The position numbers were made by a program, and so were the translations under genes. A stretch of DNA of 64,000 bases from Elusimicrobiota bacterium (GTDB lineage: Bacteria > Elusimicrobiota > Elusimicrobia > UBA1565 > UBA9628), in the NCBI GenBank assembly GCA_016218545.1, contig JACRDQ010000014.1:31603-95602 (forward strand), written 5' to 3'. The notes under the pieces were generated by a model, which saw nothing but the letters and a program-made list of their open reading frames with translations, searched no databases and was not told the DNA's origin. Shown here piece by piece: positions 52,835 to 60,054 of the stretch (its first letter is position 1; every line of letters begins with the position of its first letter).

Positions 52835-53632
52835 ATGGACATCAAAGGGAGGGTCGTCCTCGTCACGGGCGGAGCTTCGGGCATCGGCAAGGCCGCGGCG
52901 GCGCTCTTCCTCAAGGCCGGGGCCAAGGTCGCGCTCTGGGACCGGGACCCCGCGTCCCTGGAGTCCGCGGCCCGGGAGCTCTCCCCCCTCGGGCCGGTGA
53001 CGGCCCGGGCCGTGGACGTCTCGGACCGGGCCGCGGTGTTCCTGGCCGCCGCGGAGACCGGCCCGGTGGACGTCCTCGACAACAACGCCGGCATCGTGCA
53101 CGGCGGGGATTTCCTCTCCGCCGGCGAGGAGTCGGTCCGCAGGACCTTCGAGGTGAACGTGCTCGGCCCCATGTGGTGCACGGCCGCGTTCCTGCCGGGC
53201 ATGATCGAGCGCGGGTCCGGCCGGGTGGTGCTCATGGCCTCGGCCGCCGGGCTCCTCGGCGTGCCCGGCATGGCCGCCTACTCGGCCAGCAAGCACGCGG
53301 TCATCGGGTTCGGGGAGTCCCTGCGCCTGGAGCTGCGCAAGTCCGGGCGCATGGGCGTGGGCGTGACCATCGTGTGCCCGAGCTTCGTCAAGACCGGGAT
53401 GTTCGAGGGCGTCAAGCCTCCCCTCCTCACCCCCTGGCTCGACCCCGCGGACCTGGCGGTCAAGGTGGTCGACGCCGTGGCCCGCGACCGGCTGTGGGTG
53501 CGCGAGCCCTTCATGGTCAAGCTCGTGCCGGCCTTGAAGGGCCTGACCTGCCCGGGGATCACGGACTGGGTCGGAGACCTCCTGGGCATGCACCGCGCCA
53601 TGGAGGAGTGGACGGGCCGGAGGAAGGGCTAG
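52835..53632 (+). CDS. Short-chain dehydrogenase/reductase
   Basis: 265 residues. It has the classical SDR motifs [13 protein letters not shown], and the active site [20 protein letters not shown]. The C-terminal part (about 205-265) continues with helices, suggesting a membrane-associated sterol/lipid-type SDR. Its substrate cannot be inferred from the neighbours. It converges on the Omp85-like gene with a 4-bp overlap. Confidence 0.88.
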   Translation: MDIKGRVVLVTGGASGIGKAAAALFLKAGAKVALWDRDPASLESAARELSPLGPVTARAVDVSDRAAVFLAAAETGPVDVLDNNAGIVHGGDFLSAGEESVRRTFEVNVLGPMWCTAAFLPGMIERGSGRVVLMASAAGLLGVPGMAAYSASKHAVIGFGESLRLELRKSGRMGVGVTIVCPSFVKTGMFEGVKPPLLTPWLDPADLAVKVVDAVARDRLWVREPFMVKLVPALKGLTCPGITDWVGDLLGMHRAMEEWTGRRKG

Positions 53633-55449
53633 AATCTGCCGCCGATGGCGGCGGAGATCTGGCCGTCCATGTCGTCGACGCTGTGGGTGTAGCCCACTCC
53701 AAGCGGGATGGGGAAGCGCCAGAACCGGTACCAGAGGCTCAAGCCCGCCCCCACCTTCTCCTGGTAGCGGCCATAGGTCCAGGCCAGGGCCCCTTCGCCG
53801 AAGAGCGTGAGCTGGGCCATGCCGCGCCGCGAGAGCAGGAACGGGTAGGAGTAGCTCAGCGATCCGCCCACGACCCCGCGGCCGCGGTGGGTCCGGGCAT
53901 AGGAGCCCATGAGCCCGCCGTCGTCGTTCGTGGTCAGGAGTTGCTGCTCGGGCAGCCCGCCTCCGTGGCCTCCGGCCACCTTGAAGGAGGCGCGCTCGCG
54001 CCTGCCCCAGGAGGCCGAGACCTCGGCCTCGACGGTCCCGTACCAGAAATAGAAATCCGACCCGCTGGCCTGGGCCGCGCCGTAGAGGTTGGCGCCGGCG
54101 TTGTAGGCGTAGCGCGTCTTGGCCAGGGGCTTGAGGCGCTCCTCGATGTCGGCCAGGCCGTAGCCCAGGAGGGCGCCGAGGTCCCCCCAGCCCCCTCCTC
54201 CGGAGCCCGTGCGCAGGCCCACGTGCGCCTTGCTGTGGTGGCCCGCGCCCTTGGGCGCAAGACCCTGCCGGGCCGTGTAGCCGATCTGCTGGAAGTCCCA
54301 TCCCACCTCGGCCGAGAGCCGCCGGGACTCCCCGAGGATGGGGATGCCCAGGGTGAAGCCCGCTCCCGCGAGCCTCTTGGTGTACTCGGAGGTCACCTCC
54401 CCGTACTTGGCGGGGTCCTTGGCGTCCGGGGCGGTTCCGAAGTCCCCGCCCGCGCTCGTGCCGTTGTCGAAGTAGTTGCGGGCCACGGACTCGATCCTGC
54501 TGAAGAAGAGGTTGCCGGACCAGCCCTCCCAGTTGGCCCCGAGCATGCCCCTGCTGCCCGACTTGCCGCCCATGCCCACGATGTTGAAGGACTCGTTCTT
54601 CCTGAAGATGTTGCGGCCCGAGACGAAGGCTCCACCCCTGCTCCCTCCCGAGCCGCCGGTGTAGAAGGGGATGGGGATGAGGTACCAGCCGTCCCTGACG
54701 AAGATCGAGACGTCCGCCTCCCCGGGCCCGGCGGGAGCCGAGGAGACCACGACCTTCTTGAAGAGGCCCATGGAGAAGAGGCTCTGCCGGGCCTTCTGCA
54801 GGCTCTCCGGGCCGAGTTCGTCGCCCTCCCGGAACGGGAGCCTCCTGCGCAGGTAGTCGAGCTCCACCCGGTTGCCGAGCACGACGATGCGCCGGATGCG
54901 CGCCTTGGCCGCGCCCGCGTCCACCGGGGTCTCTCCCTTGGCCAGGCCCTCCTCGAGGAGGGCCCGGTCGAGGTCGGTCTCCATGCGCCTGCGCACGGCC
55001 CCGGTCGGCTCGGAGGCCAGGCCCGCGCGCGCGCTGTCAGCCGCCATCGAGAACTGGGACTGCATCATGAGGCTGACCCCCAGGCCCGCGTGGAGGTCGG
55101 CCACCAGGGGCCCCCTGGTCTTGGACCGGCGCGCCAGGTCCACGCCCCGGGCATAGTGCTCCTGGGCCTGCCTCCAGTCCCGCAGGCCCGAGAAGGCCCG
55201 GCCCAGGCTCTCGGCCACGGCCAGCCGGTCGGCGGTCTCGGTCGCCAGGCGGTCGGCGTCGCGCAGCTCCTGGATGGCCTCGGGATACTGGTCGAGGTCC
55301 ATGTAGTGGCGCGCGTTGGCCAGCCGCAGGGCCAGCGGCCCTGCGGCCGCGTGCCGGGGCGCCTGGACGGCGAGCTTCGTCTCGACGGAGGCGCAGGCTC
55401 CGAGGAGGAGGGAGGCTAAGACGGGCAGGACGAGTCGGCGGAGAGCCAA
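53629..55449 (-). CDS. Lipoprotein with TPR, POTRA-like and Omp85-type beta-barrel domains
   Basis: 606 residues from a TTG start. The N-terminus has a lipobox (LASLLLGAC, Cys near 18). TPR helices (about 45-160) lead to a POTRA-like module (IRRIVVLGNR, SLFSMGLFKKVVV, about 185-250). A C-terminal barrel of about 350 residues ends in GGRF (terminal Phe). BamA/TamA proteins have the POTRA and barrel but not a lipoprotein anchor plus TPR, so this is an unusual layout. Such proteins assemble or export outer-membrane proteins or lipids. A TAGAAT box ends exactly 6 nt before the TTG, as in other leaderless genes here. Confidence 0.8.
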   Translation of the reverse strand: MALRRLVLPVLASLLLGACASVETKLAVQAPRHAAAGPLALRLANARHYMDLDQYPEAIQELRDADRLATETADRLAVAESLGRAFSGLRDWRQAQEHYARGVDLARRSKTRGPLVADLHAGLGVSLMMQSQFSMAADSARAGLASEPTGAVRRRMETDLDRALLEEGLAKGETPVDAGAAKARIRRIVVLGNRVELDYLRRRLPFREGDELGPESLQKARQSLFSMGLFKKVVVSSAPAGPGEADVSIFVRDGWYLIPIPFYTGGSGGSRGGAFVSGRNIFRKNESFNIVGMGGKSGSRGMLGANWEGWSGNLFFSRIESVARNYFDNGTSAGGDFGTAPDAKDPAKYGEVTSEYTKRLAGAGFTLGIPILGESRRLSAEVGWDFQQIGYTARQGLAPKGAGHHSKAHVGLRTGSGGGGWGDLGALLGYGLADIEERLKPLAKTRYAYNAGANLYGAAQASGSDFYFWYGTVEAEVSASWGRRERASFKVAGGHGGGLPEQQLLTTNDDGGLMGSYARTHRGRGVVGGSLSYSYPFLLSRRGMAQLTLFGEGALAWTYGRYQEKVGAGLSLWYRFWRFPIPLGVGYTHSVDDMDGQISAAIGGRF

Positions 55450-55500
55450 GGTGAGATTCTAGCGGGAATCGAGGGCCGGCGCAAACGCGGCGCGGCGAAT

Positions 55501-55529
55501 GGAGCCAAAGCTGGCTTCGTTCATGGGGA
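55501..55529. repeat. Left repeat of the toxin islet: 16-bp copy of the tRNA-Asn flank fused to an immunity-gene start
   Basis: GGAGCCAAAGCTGGCT (55501-55516) is an exact copy of 58354-58369, the 3' edge of tRNA-Asn. From 55507 to 55529 the same sequence also matches 56738-56760 with one mismatch, the first codons and upstream bases of the small gene at 56406-56756 (read MNEAS here and MNEAN there). The remainder of 55450-55637 contains no gene I can support. Confidence 0.75.
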
Positions 55530-55637
55530 TTGGCGGCTGCGGAACCTGCCCGGGCAACGGGCAGCGGGTTTCCGGCCGGTTAGACCAGGTCGCGGTCCGG
55601 TTCTATCCCATCGAGCCGCAAGCCCTTGAGAGGAACA

Positions 55638-56021
55638 TCAAAGTCGCTTCTTTGCGGCCAGGCGGCGAACCAGACTCCAAGTCTTTGCGGACACCTCCTC
55701 CCCGAAGGAAGCGTCCCAAAGCGCTTCCAGCAGGAGTTCTCCTTCGGGGCTCGCGTCCAGTTTGCCCATGTCGATCCGGTCGAGCGCAAGCACGACGGCG
55801 GCCCATTCTCGAAGCGCATCTCTATCACGCTCAAGACGCGAAAAGCCTGCTGCGACATCTGCTGTTTCGGGTGATATCGGAGATGCGCCGGAGCTCTTGG
55901 CGTGCACCTTCCTGTCGATGAATTCGATGAAGATGCCATGGGAGAGAAGCATTCGCCACGGCTTCTCGCCTCTGACAAATCGGACCAAGTCGTCCTTCGT
56001 CAGGGTCTTGGGTCTGGTCAT
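55638..56021 (-). CDS. Hypothetical protein, candidate immunity partner
   Basis: 127 residues, charged and mostly helical (RPKTLTKDDLVRFVRGEKPW, then ALREWAAVVLALDRIDM and GELLLEALWDASFGEEVS). It has no signal peptide. The family is not recognised. Its start overlaps the upstream small gene stop (ATGA), so the two are a pair; in this toxin islet a small cytoplasmic protein directly after a toxin-like fragment is often its immunity protein. This is an inference from context. Base composition is less GC-rich than in the flanking housekeeping genes. Confidence 0.6.
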   Translation of the reverse strand: MTRPKTLTKDDLVRFVRGEKPWRMLLSHGIFIEFIDRKVHAKSSGASPISPETADVAAGFSRLERDRDALREWAAVVLALDRIDMGKLDASPEGELLLEALWDASFGEEVSAKTWSLVRRLAAKKRL

Positions 56022-56389
56022 TTCGGATGGAAGTGGACGAGGTCGCCGGCCCCATCATAAGCCATTTGCGTCACGTTCTTCTCGCCGGTTTGCGAGATGC
56101 GGTATTCAAAGATTTGATGGCCGTCCCGGCCCTTTCGCGCTATCTGGATCACCACGTCTTCCGCATCCTTCGCGATACGGAAATTCGAGGACGTGGTGCC
56201 TCTGCTGATGGCGCTGATTGCGCTCCGTGCCTGTGCAGGTGGAAGCCCCATCCTCGAAATGATGCCGCGCGCCTCGACCTTTTCGGGCTTGTCGAAAATG
56301 AAGACGACTGTGCCGACTCGGCCCTTTCTAAGATTGCGCCTGGGAATGTCGCACCGGAGACGGACCCTGTCGAGGAGTTTGAATGTCAT
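56018..56389 (-). CDS. DUF4926-like N-terminus with toxin-tail-like C-terminus
   Basis: 123 residues. The start LLDRVRLRCDIPRRNLRKGR and GTVVFIFDKPE resembles DUF4926-type beta-barrel proteins. The second half (KDAEDVVIQIARKGRDGHQI, then VTQMAYDGAGDLVHFHPK) resembles C-terminal ends seen in polymorphic toxins. It may be an orphan toxin module or a chimera; I cannot tell which. It is paired by overlap with 55638-56021. Confidence 0.55.
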   Translation of the reverse strand: MTFKLLDRVRLRCDIPRRNLRKGRVGTVVFIFDKPEKVEARGIISRMGLPPAQARSAISAISRGTTSSNFRIAKDAEDVVIQIARKGRDGHQIFEYRISQTGEKNVTQMAYDGAGDLVHFHPK

Positions 56390-56405
56390 CGCTTGAACGG
56401 CGTCA

Positions 56406-56756
56406 TCACTGATGGGGCCTCACTCTCGGCGAGGCCGTGAACCAGACGAGTTCCTTGCCGATGTCCGGATCTTCCCCGAGCGCGTCCCATTCGGCTTCAA
56501 TCCGTGTGAGTGCGGCAGGGTGGCTCAGGCGCCAGGGTTTCCATCCTCCAGTAGAGGTCGGGCAGCCAGCCTCGACCTTCCCGGATGAGAGAAGTTCGGC
56601 AACCAGGCGCATCACCAGTGCTCTTGCCTTGTCGTTGCTGCAATTCTCTCCACAGACTTTGCGCACCTTTGCCAGAATCCACCAGAGCGCTATCCAGTCG
56701 TCTTCGCATTCGCGAAGAAGGTCTTTCTTGATCTTGACAAAGTTGGCTTCGTTCAT
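56406..56756 (-). CDS. Candidate immunity protein
   Basis: 116 residues, acidic-basic mixed, no signal. It contains LRECEDDWIALWWILAKVRK, ELLSSGKVEAGCPTSTGGWK and RIEAEWDALGEDPDIGKELV, a layout seen in small proteins next to contact-dependent toxins. The start overlaps the end of the large toxin-like gene by 4 bp, the usual arrangement of a toxin and its immunity gene. Function is inferred from this position. Confidence 0.6.
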   Translation of the reverse strand: MNEANFVKIKKDLLRECEDDWIALWWILAKVRKVCGENCSNDKARALVMRLVAELLSSGKVEAGCPTSTGGWKPWRLSHPAALTRIEAEWDALGEDPDIGKELVWFTASPRVRPHQ

Positions 56757-58204
56757 GGGGAGAGGAATTTGATCTTCATCTCGAAGCCTGGCACATTCAC
56801 GTCGATCGTAGGAGGCCCACTCTTGGACGCGTAGCGCAGGCCCACGGTTCCGCCCTCCGGCAGACGCGCAAATCGGCCAAGGACGCCCCTGCCGGGATGA
56901 GGCATGGATTCGGTGCCTTGCGTCAGTCTGGCAAACATTGCCTCTGCATCTCTGATCGTACCCGCGACTCTGCGAATGTCTGAACTTGACCCAGGGCCTC
57001 CAATCATCCGTCCGTCAGGGATGAGAATATTGCGCAATCGTTCTGCGCTCCCGCTGATCGCAGGTATTTCGTGGACGGCAGTCTCCACGATAGGGTGCGT
57101 GACTGTGCCAATCCGCTGGCCGGCAGATGTTGCTCCTGACATGCTCGAACTCCCTGCCCGCGCCTTTTGCGCGATGGGAACGGCACGGTGCTCTAATGTC
57201 GAAAGGTATGTGACCAGGGAAGGCATGGCCGCTTTCGCCGTGCGGAACAATGCGGGCGCAGAGATCATCGCGACTGCGATGCTCCCCCCAACGACTGCGG
57301 CGATGCCCATGTCGCGCCTGATATTGGGGAACTTCTCCTCCAGCGTCTTTCCGCCCAGACCGCCGAACAGAAGTAGCGCTCCCGCAGAAGAGAGAGCTAC
57401 CGTCACAATCGTCTTGAACGGCGAATCGCCTGGACTGGCGGGCCCCTCATTGAATGGGCCGAGAGGCGTATTGGCGATGGCCTCGTTGGCAATGATGACG
57501 GGACTCGGCACTCCACGAAAGGTCGTCGCTCTCGCTTTCGCAGCTCGATGCCCAGATTCTTCCTTGGTTTGGTCAGGCTGAGCAGGGGGCGATGCTCTGC
57601 TGGCGGCAACGGTCTGTTCCTCGCCGGAGGGGTTTCCTCGCTTCCCTGTCTTGCCGTCGTTGACGGAGGTTCTCCCCTTGCTGAGCATGTACACCGTGTG
57701 CGCCGCCTCATCGTCCGGGTTCCTCTTGAGCGCGGCAGCGGCCTCCTTCGCCGCATTCGGATAATCCTTCATCTGATAGTATGCGCTTGCTGAAAGCACG
57801 AAGCCCTTCGAACTTCCGGGCTTGAGCTCCTGGAGTCTGACAGCGGCTCGAACGGCGTCTTGCGCGATATCCGGGTGTGTTTCGCTCAGGAGAAGGTAGC
57901 CCTCGGCAATCTGTTCGAGTTCTTTGGGCTTGGTCGCCTTGGCCTCAAGCGTTGCAAGACCGCTCCGGGCGCCCAGTCTTTGCTCGGGCGTCATGCCCTG
58001 GACGAGTGCCTTCAGGGCCGGCTTTTCGCCGAAGGCAGCCAACTGGTCAGGCTTGAATTGCGACTCAAAGGCGTTCCGAATGAAGAGGTCGTTCCTGAGC
58101 GGGGCCTTGACCTGAATTTGGGCCGAATCGCCTGCCTCGTCCATCCCCCAGGACAGGGGGCTCAGGGCGAATGCGAAGACAAATGTCAGGCCGAGAGATG
58201 GCAT
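56753..58204 (-). CDS. Secreted/membrane polymorphic-toxin-like protein
   Basis: 483 residues. A signal peptide (ends near PLSWG) precedes a TPR-like region (about 85-170), a disordered linker and one or two membrane segments (about 260-330). The C-terminal 110 residues include GTIRDAEAMFARLTQGTESM and GTVGLRYASKSGPPTIDVNV, and end EMKIKFLSP. A tail of this kind (G-x-R-x2-SKSGPPTIDVN-PG) is common as the C-terminal toxin module of RHS/CdiA-type proteins, where it is probably a nuclease. TPR and membrane domains in place of RHS repeats are unusual. A GAGAGG site and a strong promoter are present. Confidence 0.7.
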   Translation of the reverse strand: MPSLGLTFVFAFALSPLSWGMDEAGDSAQIQVKAPLRNDLFIRNAFESQFKPDQLAAFGEKPALKALVQGMTPEQRLGARSGLATLEAKATKPKELEQIAEGYLLLSETHPDIAQDAVRAAVRLQELKPGSSKGFVLSASAYYQMKDYPNAAKEAAAALKRNPDDEAAHTVYMLSKGRTSVNDGKTGKRGNPSGEEQTVAASRASPPAQPDQTKEESGHRAAKARATTFRGVPSPVIIANEAIANTPLGPFNEGPASPGDSPFKTIVTVALSSAGALLLFGGLGGKTLEEKFPNIRRDMGIAAVVGGSIAVAMISAPALFRTAKAAMPSLVTYLSTLEHRAVPIAQKARAGSSSMSGATSAGQRIGTVTHPIVETAVHEIPAISGSAERLRNILIPDGRMIGGPGSSSDIRRVAGTIRDAEAMFARLTQGTESMPHPGRGVLGRFARLPEGGTVGLRYASKSGPPTIDVNVPGFEMKIKFLSP

Positions 58205-58221
58205 TGGATGCCTCTCATATG

Positions 58222-58250
58222 GTTTTAGCCCGAAAAATCGATGCTGTCAA
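58222..58250 (-). promoter_or_regulatory. Promoter of the toxin-like operon
   Basis: On the minus strand TTGACA (58245-58250) and TAAAAC (58222-58227) are separated by 17 bp. The hexamer ends 17 bp before the ATG, leaving a short leader with GAGAGG. Confidence 0.75.
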
Positions 58251-58319
58251 GGAGGTCCGGCCGCTTCTTCCTCCACCTCGCGTGACGGGAAGGTCCATGG
58301 TTCCCCGCTGGGGGTGATA

Positions 58320-58346
58320 AAAGAAAAACGGCCCTTTCGGGCCGTT
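58320..58346 (-). terminator. Intrinsic terminator after tRNA-Asn
   Basis: On the minus strand an 8-bp stem (AACGGCCC/GGGCCGTT, 58327-58346) with a GAAA loop is followed by a T-rich tract (TTTCTTTT). It ends the tRNA-Asn transcript before the toxin operon promoter. Confidence 0.85.
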
Positions 58347-58353
58347 CTTACGA

Positions 58354-58371
58354 GGAGCCAAAGCTGGCTCC
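58354..58371. repeat. Palindromic repeat at the 3' edge of tRNA-Asn (right repeat of toxin islet)
   Basis: GGAGCCA-AAGC-TGGCTCC is a perfect 7-bp hairpin. Its first 16 bp are identical to 55501-55516. It overlaps the last bases of the tRNA acceptor, like an attachment site. In the tRNA direction the bases GCCA follow the acceptor stem, so a CCA happens to be encoded. Confidence 0.7.
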
Positions 58372-58730
58372 GGCGGTTGGACTCGAACCAACAACCCTCC
58401 GGTTACAAGCGCCCCCGGCTTTCACCAGGGCTTGGACTATCTCATGTCCCGGACTTCAACGGGACTCGGGCGCTTCCCCCGCGATCAGCGGAGTACGAGC
58501 TCGCGCTCTAGTCTCTGCACCTTCCTGGGCTCCTTGACGAAGTCCAGGCTTGGCTCAGGATCGCCTTGCCGGTCCCTTCGGACCGGTGTAGGGTTCCCTG
58601 AATTCACCCGATTTTCGACCATCGTTTCCGATGGAAGCTGCGTTTGTCCGGCGTGGACCTTCGGGAGATGTCCGCGGGCCACGCCGTTCGTTCTTCACAG
58701 CCGGATGCTCCACCATTGAGCTACGCCGGA
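58368..58730 (-). tRNA. tRNA-Asn (GTT) interrupted by a group I intron
   Basis: The 5' exon (58697-58730) has acceptor TCCGGCG, D-arm GCTC/GAGC and the anticodon-stem strand TCCGG followed by CTGT. The 3' exon (58368-58405) continues TAA, CCGGA, T-arm GTTGG-TTCGAGT-CCAAC and acceptor CGCCGGA with discriminator G. Joined, the anticodon loop is CTGTTAA (anticodon GTT, Asn). The intron lies between U35 and U36. Splice sites were chosen because the intron must follow a U and end in G, and the exon end GGCUGU pairs with an internal guide GCAGCU. A -10-like TACAAT is 15 bp upstream. Confidence 0.88.
58406..58696 (-). ncRNA. Group I intron (about 291 nt) in tRNA-Asn
   Basis: The four conserved group I core elements appear in order on the minus strand: P-like GAATTCAGGGAACC, Q-like AATCCTGAGCCAAG-type (here GATCCTGAGCCAAGCC), R-like GTGCAGAGACTAGA and S-like GACATGAGATAGTCC. 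These match the core of tRNA-Leu introns of cyanobacteria. The internal guide GCAGCU (58636-58641) pairs with the 5' exon end GGCUGU, with the expected U-G pair at the splice site. The intron ends in G. A CGGCGTGG/CCACGCCG hairpin extends P1. There is no homing endonuclease ORF, so it should be a self-splicing ribozyme. Confidence 0.88.
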
Positions 58731-58787
58731 ATTACAACGGCCGTCATTGTATCAGATTCGGTCGGGTCTAGGGAAGCGCCGGGACGA

Positions 58788-58925
58788 TCAGCCGTCGGCC
58801 AGGAACACTCCGGCGAGGATCATGGCGAGGCCCGCGGCGGACAGCGCGGCGCAGGCCGCGGGGTTGCCGAGCACGCTGCAGGAAGCGAGTCCCGAAGAGC
58901 TGGAGATGAGGGCGATGGGGTGCAT
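58788..58925 (-). CDS. Small hydrophobic protein (45 residues), tentative
   Basis: An open frame encodes 45 residues, largely Ala/Ser/Leu with a hydrophobic end (ALSAAGLAMILAGVFLADG). It has no clear ribosome-binding site (weak GGGG upstream). It might be a small membrane peptide or noise. It starts 40 bp after the peptidase stop on the same strand. The gap between it and tRNA-Asn (58731-58787) holds only the putative tRNA promoter. Confidence 0.35.
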   Translation of the reverse strand: MHPIALISSSSGLASCSVLGNPAACAALSAAGLAMILAGVFLADG

Positions 58926-58965
58926 GACCCCAGGCTACCAAAGGCGTGTTTCGGAACGATGAAAT

Positions 58966-60054
58966 CTAGAAGCGGGTCTTGAGGAGGGGCGAGGTCTTGC
59001 GGTGGAGGTTGGTCAGCCTCTTCCTCATGCTGCCCCGCAGGTGGGAGGCGGGGAGCCTCAGCGCGGCGTCTTCCAGGAGCCGGACCGCGGGCTCAAGGTC
59101 GTCGAGGCGCACGGCCTCAGGTTCGACGGAGTCCTTGCCGCGGTTGTGGTAGTTGACCAGGGGGATGGAGAGCCCGGCTGCCTGGAACCCGAAGGCCTGA
59201 TACGCGGTCGCCTCGCACGTGCCTCCGGTCAGGCGCGTCCTCTGAAAGCGCAGTCCCTTCTTTCGGAGGCGCTCCGCGCTCTCCTCGAGGAAGGCCAGCA
59301 GGTCGGAGTCGAAGAGCCCTGTCTTGTCCCCGGTGCGCAGGATGGGCCCGGCCCCGGGTGCGGCTCCGGGCATGTGCCTTGAGGTCTCGACCGAGATGTA
59401 GGCGTCTCCCGGGTCGAGGCTGCCGGAGCGGATGAGGTCGAGGCAGCCGATGAACCCGACCTCCTCTGCGCGGTGGAGGATCACGGTCAGGTTGGCTCGG
59501 GCGCGGGAGCGCGCGACCCTGCGCAGGGTCTCGAGCACGAGGGCGCAGCCCAAGGTGTCGTCGATGGAGCGGGCCCTCAGCCAGGCCCCGGACACCTCGG
59601 CAGGCGGCAGGGCCAGCATGGCGAAGACGGGCTTCCTGCCCCGGGCCGGAGCCTCGGTCCAGGAGACGGGGAAACGGTCCGACTTGCCCTCGAGGAGCAC
59701 GCCGCGGCCGAGAGGTCTGTTGTCCTTGGCCGGGCTCGCGAAGGCCTCGATGCGGGCGCCCTTGAGGAACTCTCTGGGCAAGCCGCCCTTGACGCGGGCG
59801 AGCGCCCCTTTGTCGGTGACGCGGCAGAGGTGGAAGGCGGGATGGTCGAGGTGCGCCGCCAGGACCAGGGCCGGTCCCTTGCACTGGCGATAGGAGAGGA
59901 TCAGTCCCCCCCTGCGGCGTCGGACCTTCACCCGCGGGCCGAGGCTGCGTCGCGCCCAGGCGCGCGCCTGAGCGGCTGCCGAGGCTTCGTGGAACGGCGC
60001 GGTCGGCACGCTTGAGACGGTCTTGAAGACCGCGAGCACGGACCAAGGCTTCAT
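58966..60054 (-). CDS. M42/M20-like zinc aminopeptidase
   Basis: 362 residues. Metal and catalytic motifs fit the M42 glutamyl aminopeptidase/endoglucanase-like family: HLDHPAF (first His and Asp), RSIDDTLGCA (bridging Asp), HRAEEVGFIGC (catalytic and metal Glu) and VNYHNRGKDSVE (last His). It would cut N-terminal residues from peptides in the cytoplasm. Its start overlaps the epimerase stop (ATGA). Confidence 0.82.
   Translation of the reverse strand: MKPWSVLAVFKTVSSVPTAPFHEASAAAQARAWARRSLGPRVKVRRRRGGLILSYRQCKGPALVLAAHLDHPAFHLCRVTDKGALARVKGGLPREFLKGARIEAFASPAKDNRPLGRGVLLEGKSDRFPVSWTEAPARGRKPVFAMLALPPAEVSGAWLRARSIDDTLGCALVLETLRRVARSRARANLTVILHRAEEVGFIGCLDLIRSGSLDPGDAYISVETSRHMPGAAPGAGPILRTGDKTGLFDSDLLAFLEESAERLRKKGLRFQRTRLTGGTCEATAYQAFGFQAAGLSIPLVNYHNRGKDSVEPEAVRLDDLEPAVRLLEDAALRLPASHLRGSMRKRLTNLHRKTSPLLKTRF

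Noticed and set aside
58788..58925. The 45-codon frame considered as a lipoprotein such as entericidin
   Set aside because: It lacks a basic N-region and a proper lipobox, and has no ribosome-binding site; kept only as a tentative CDS.
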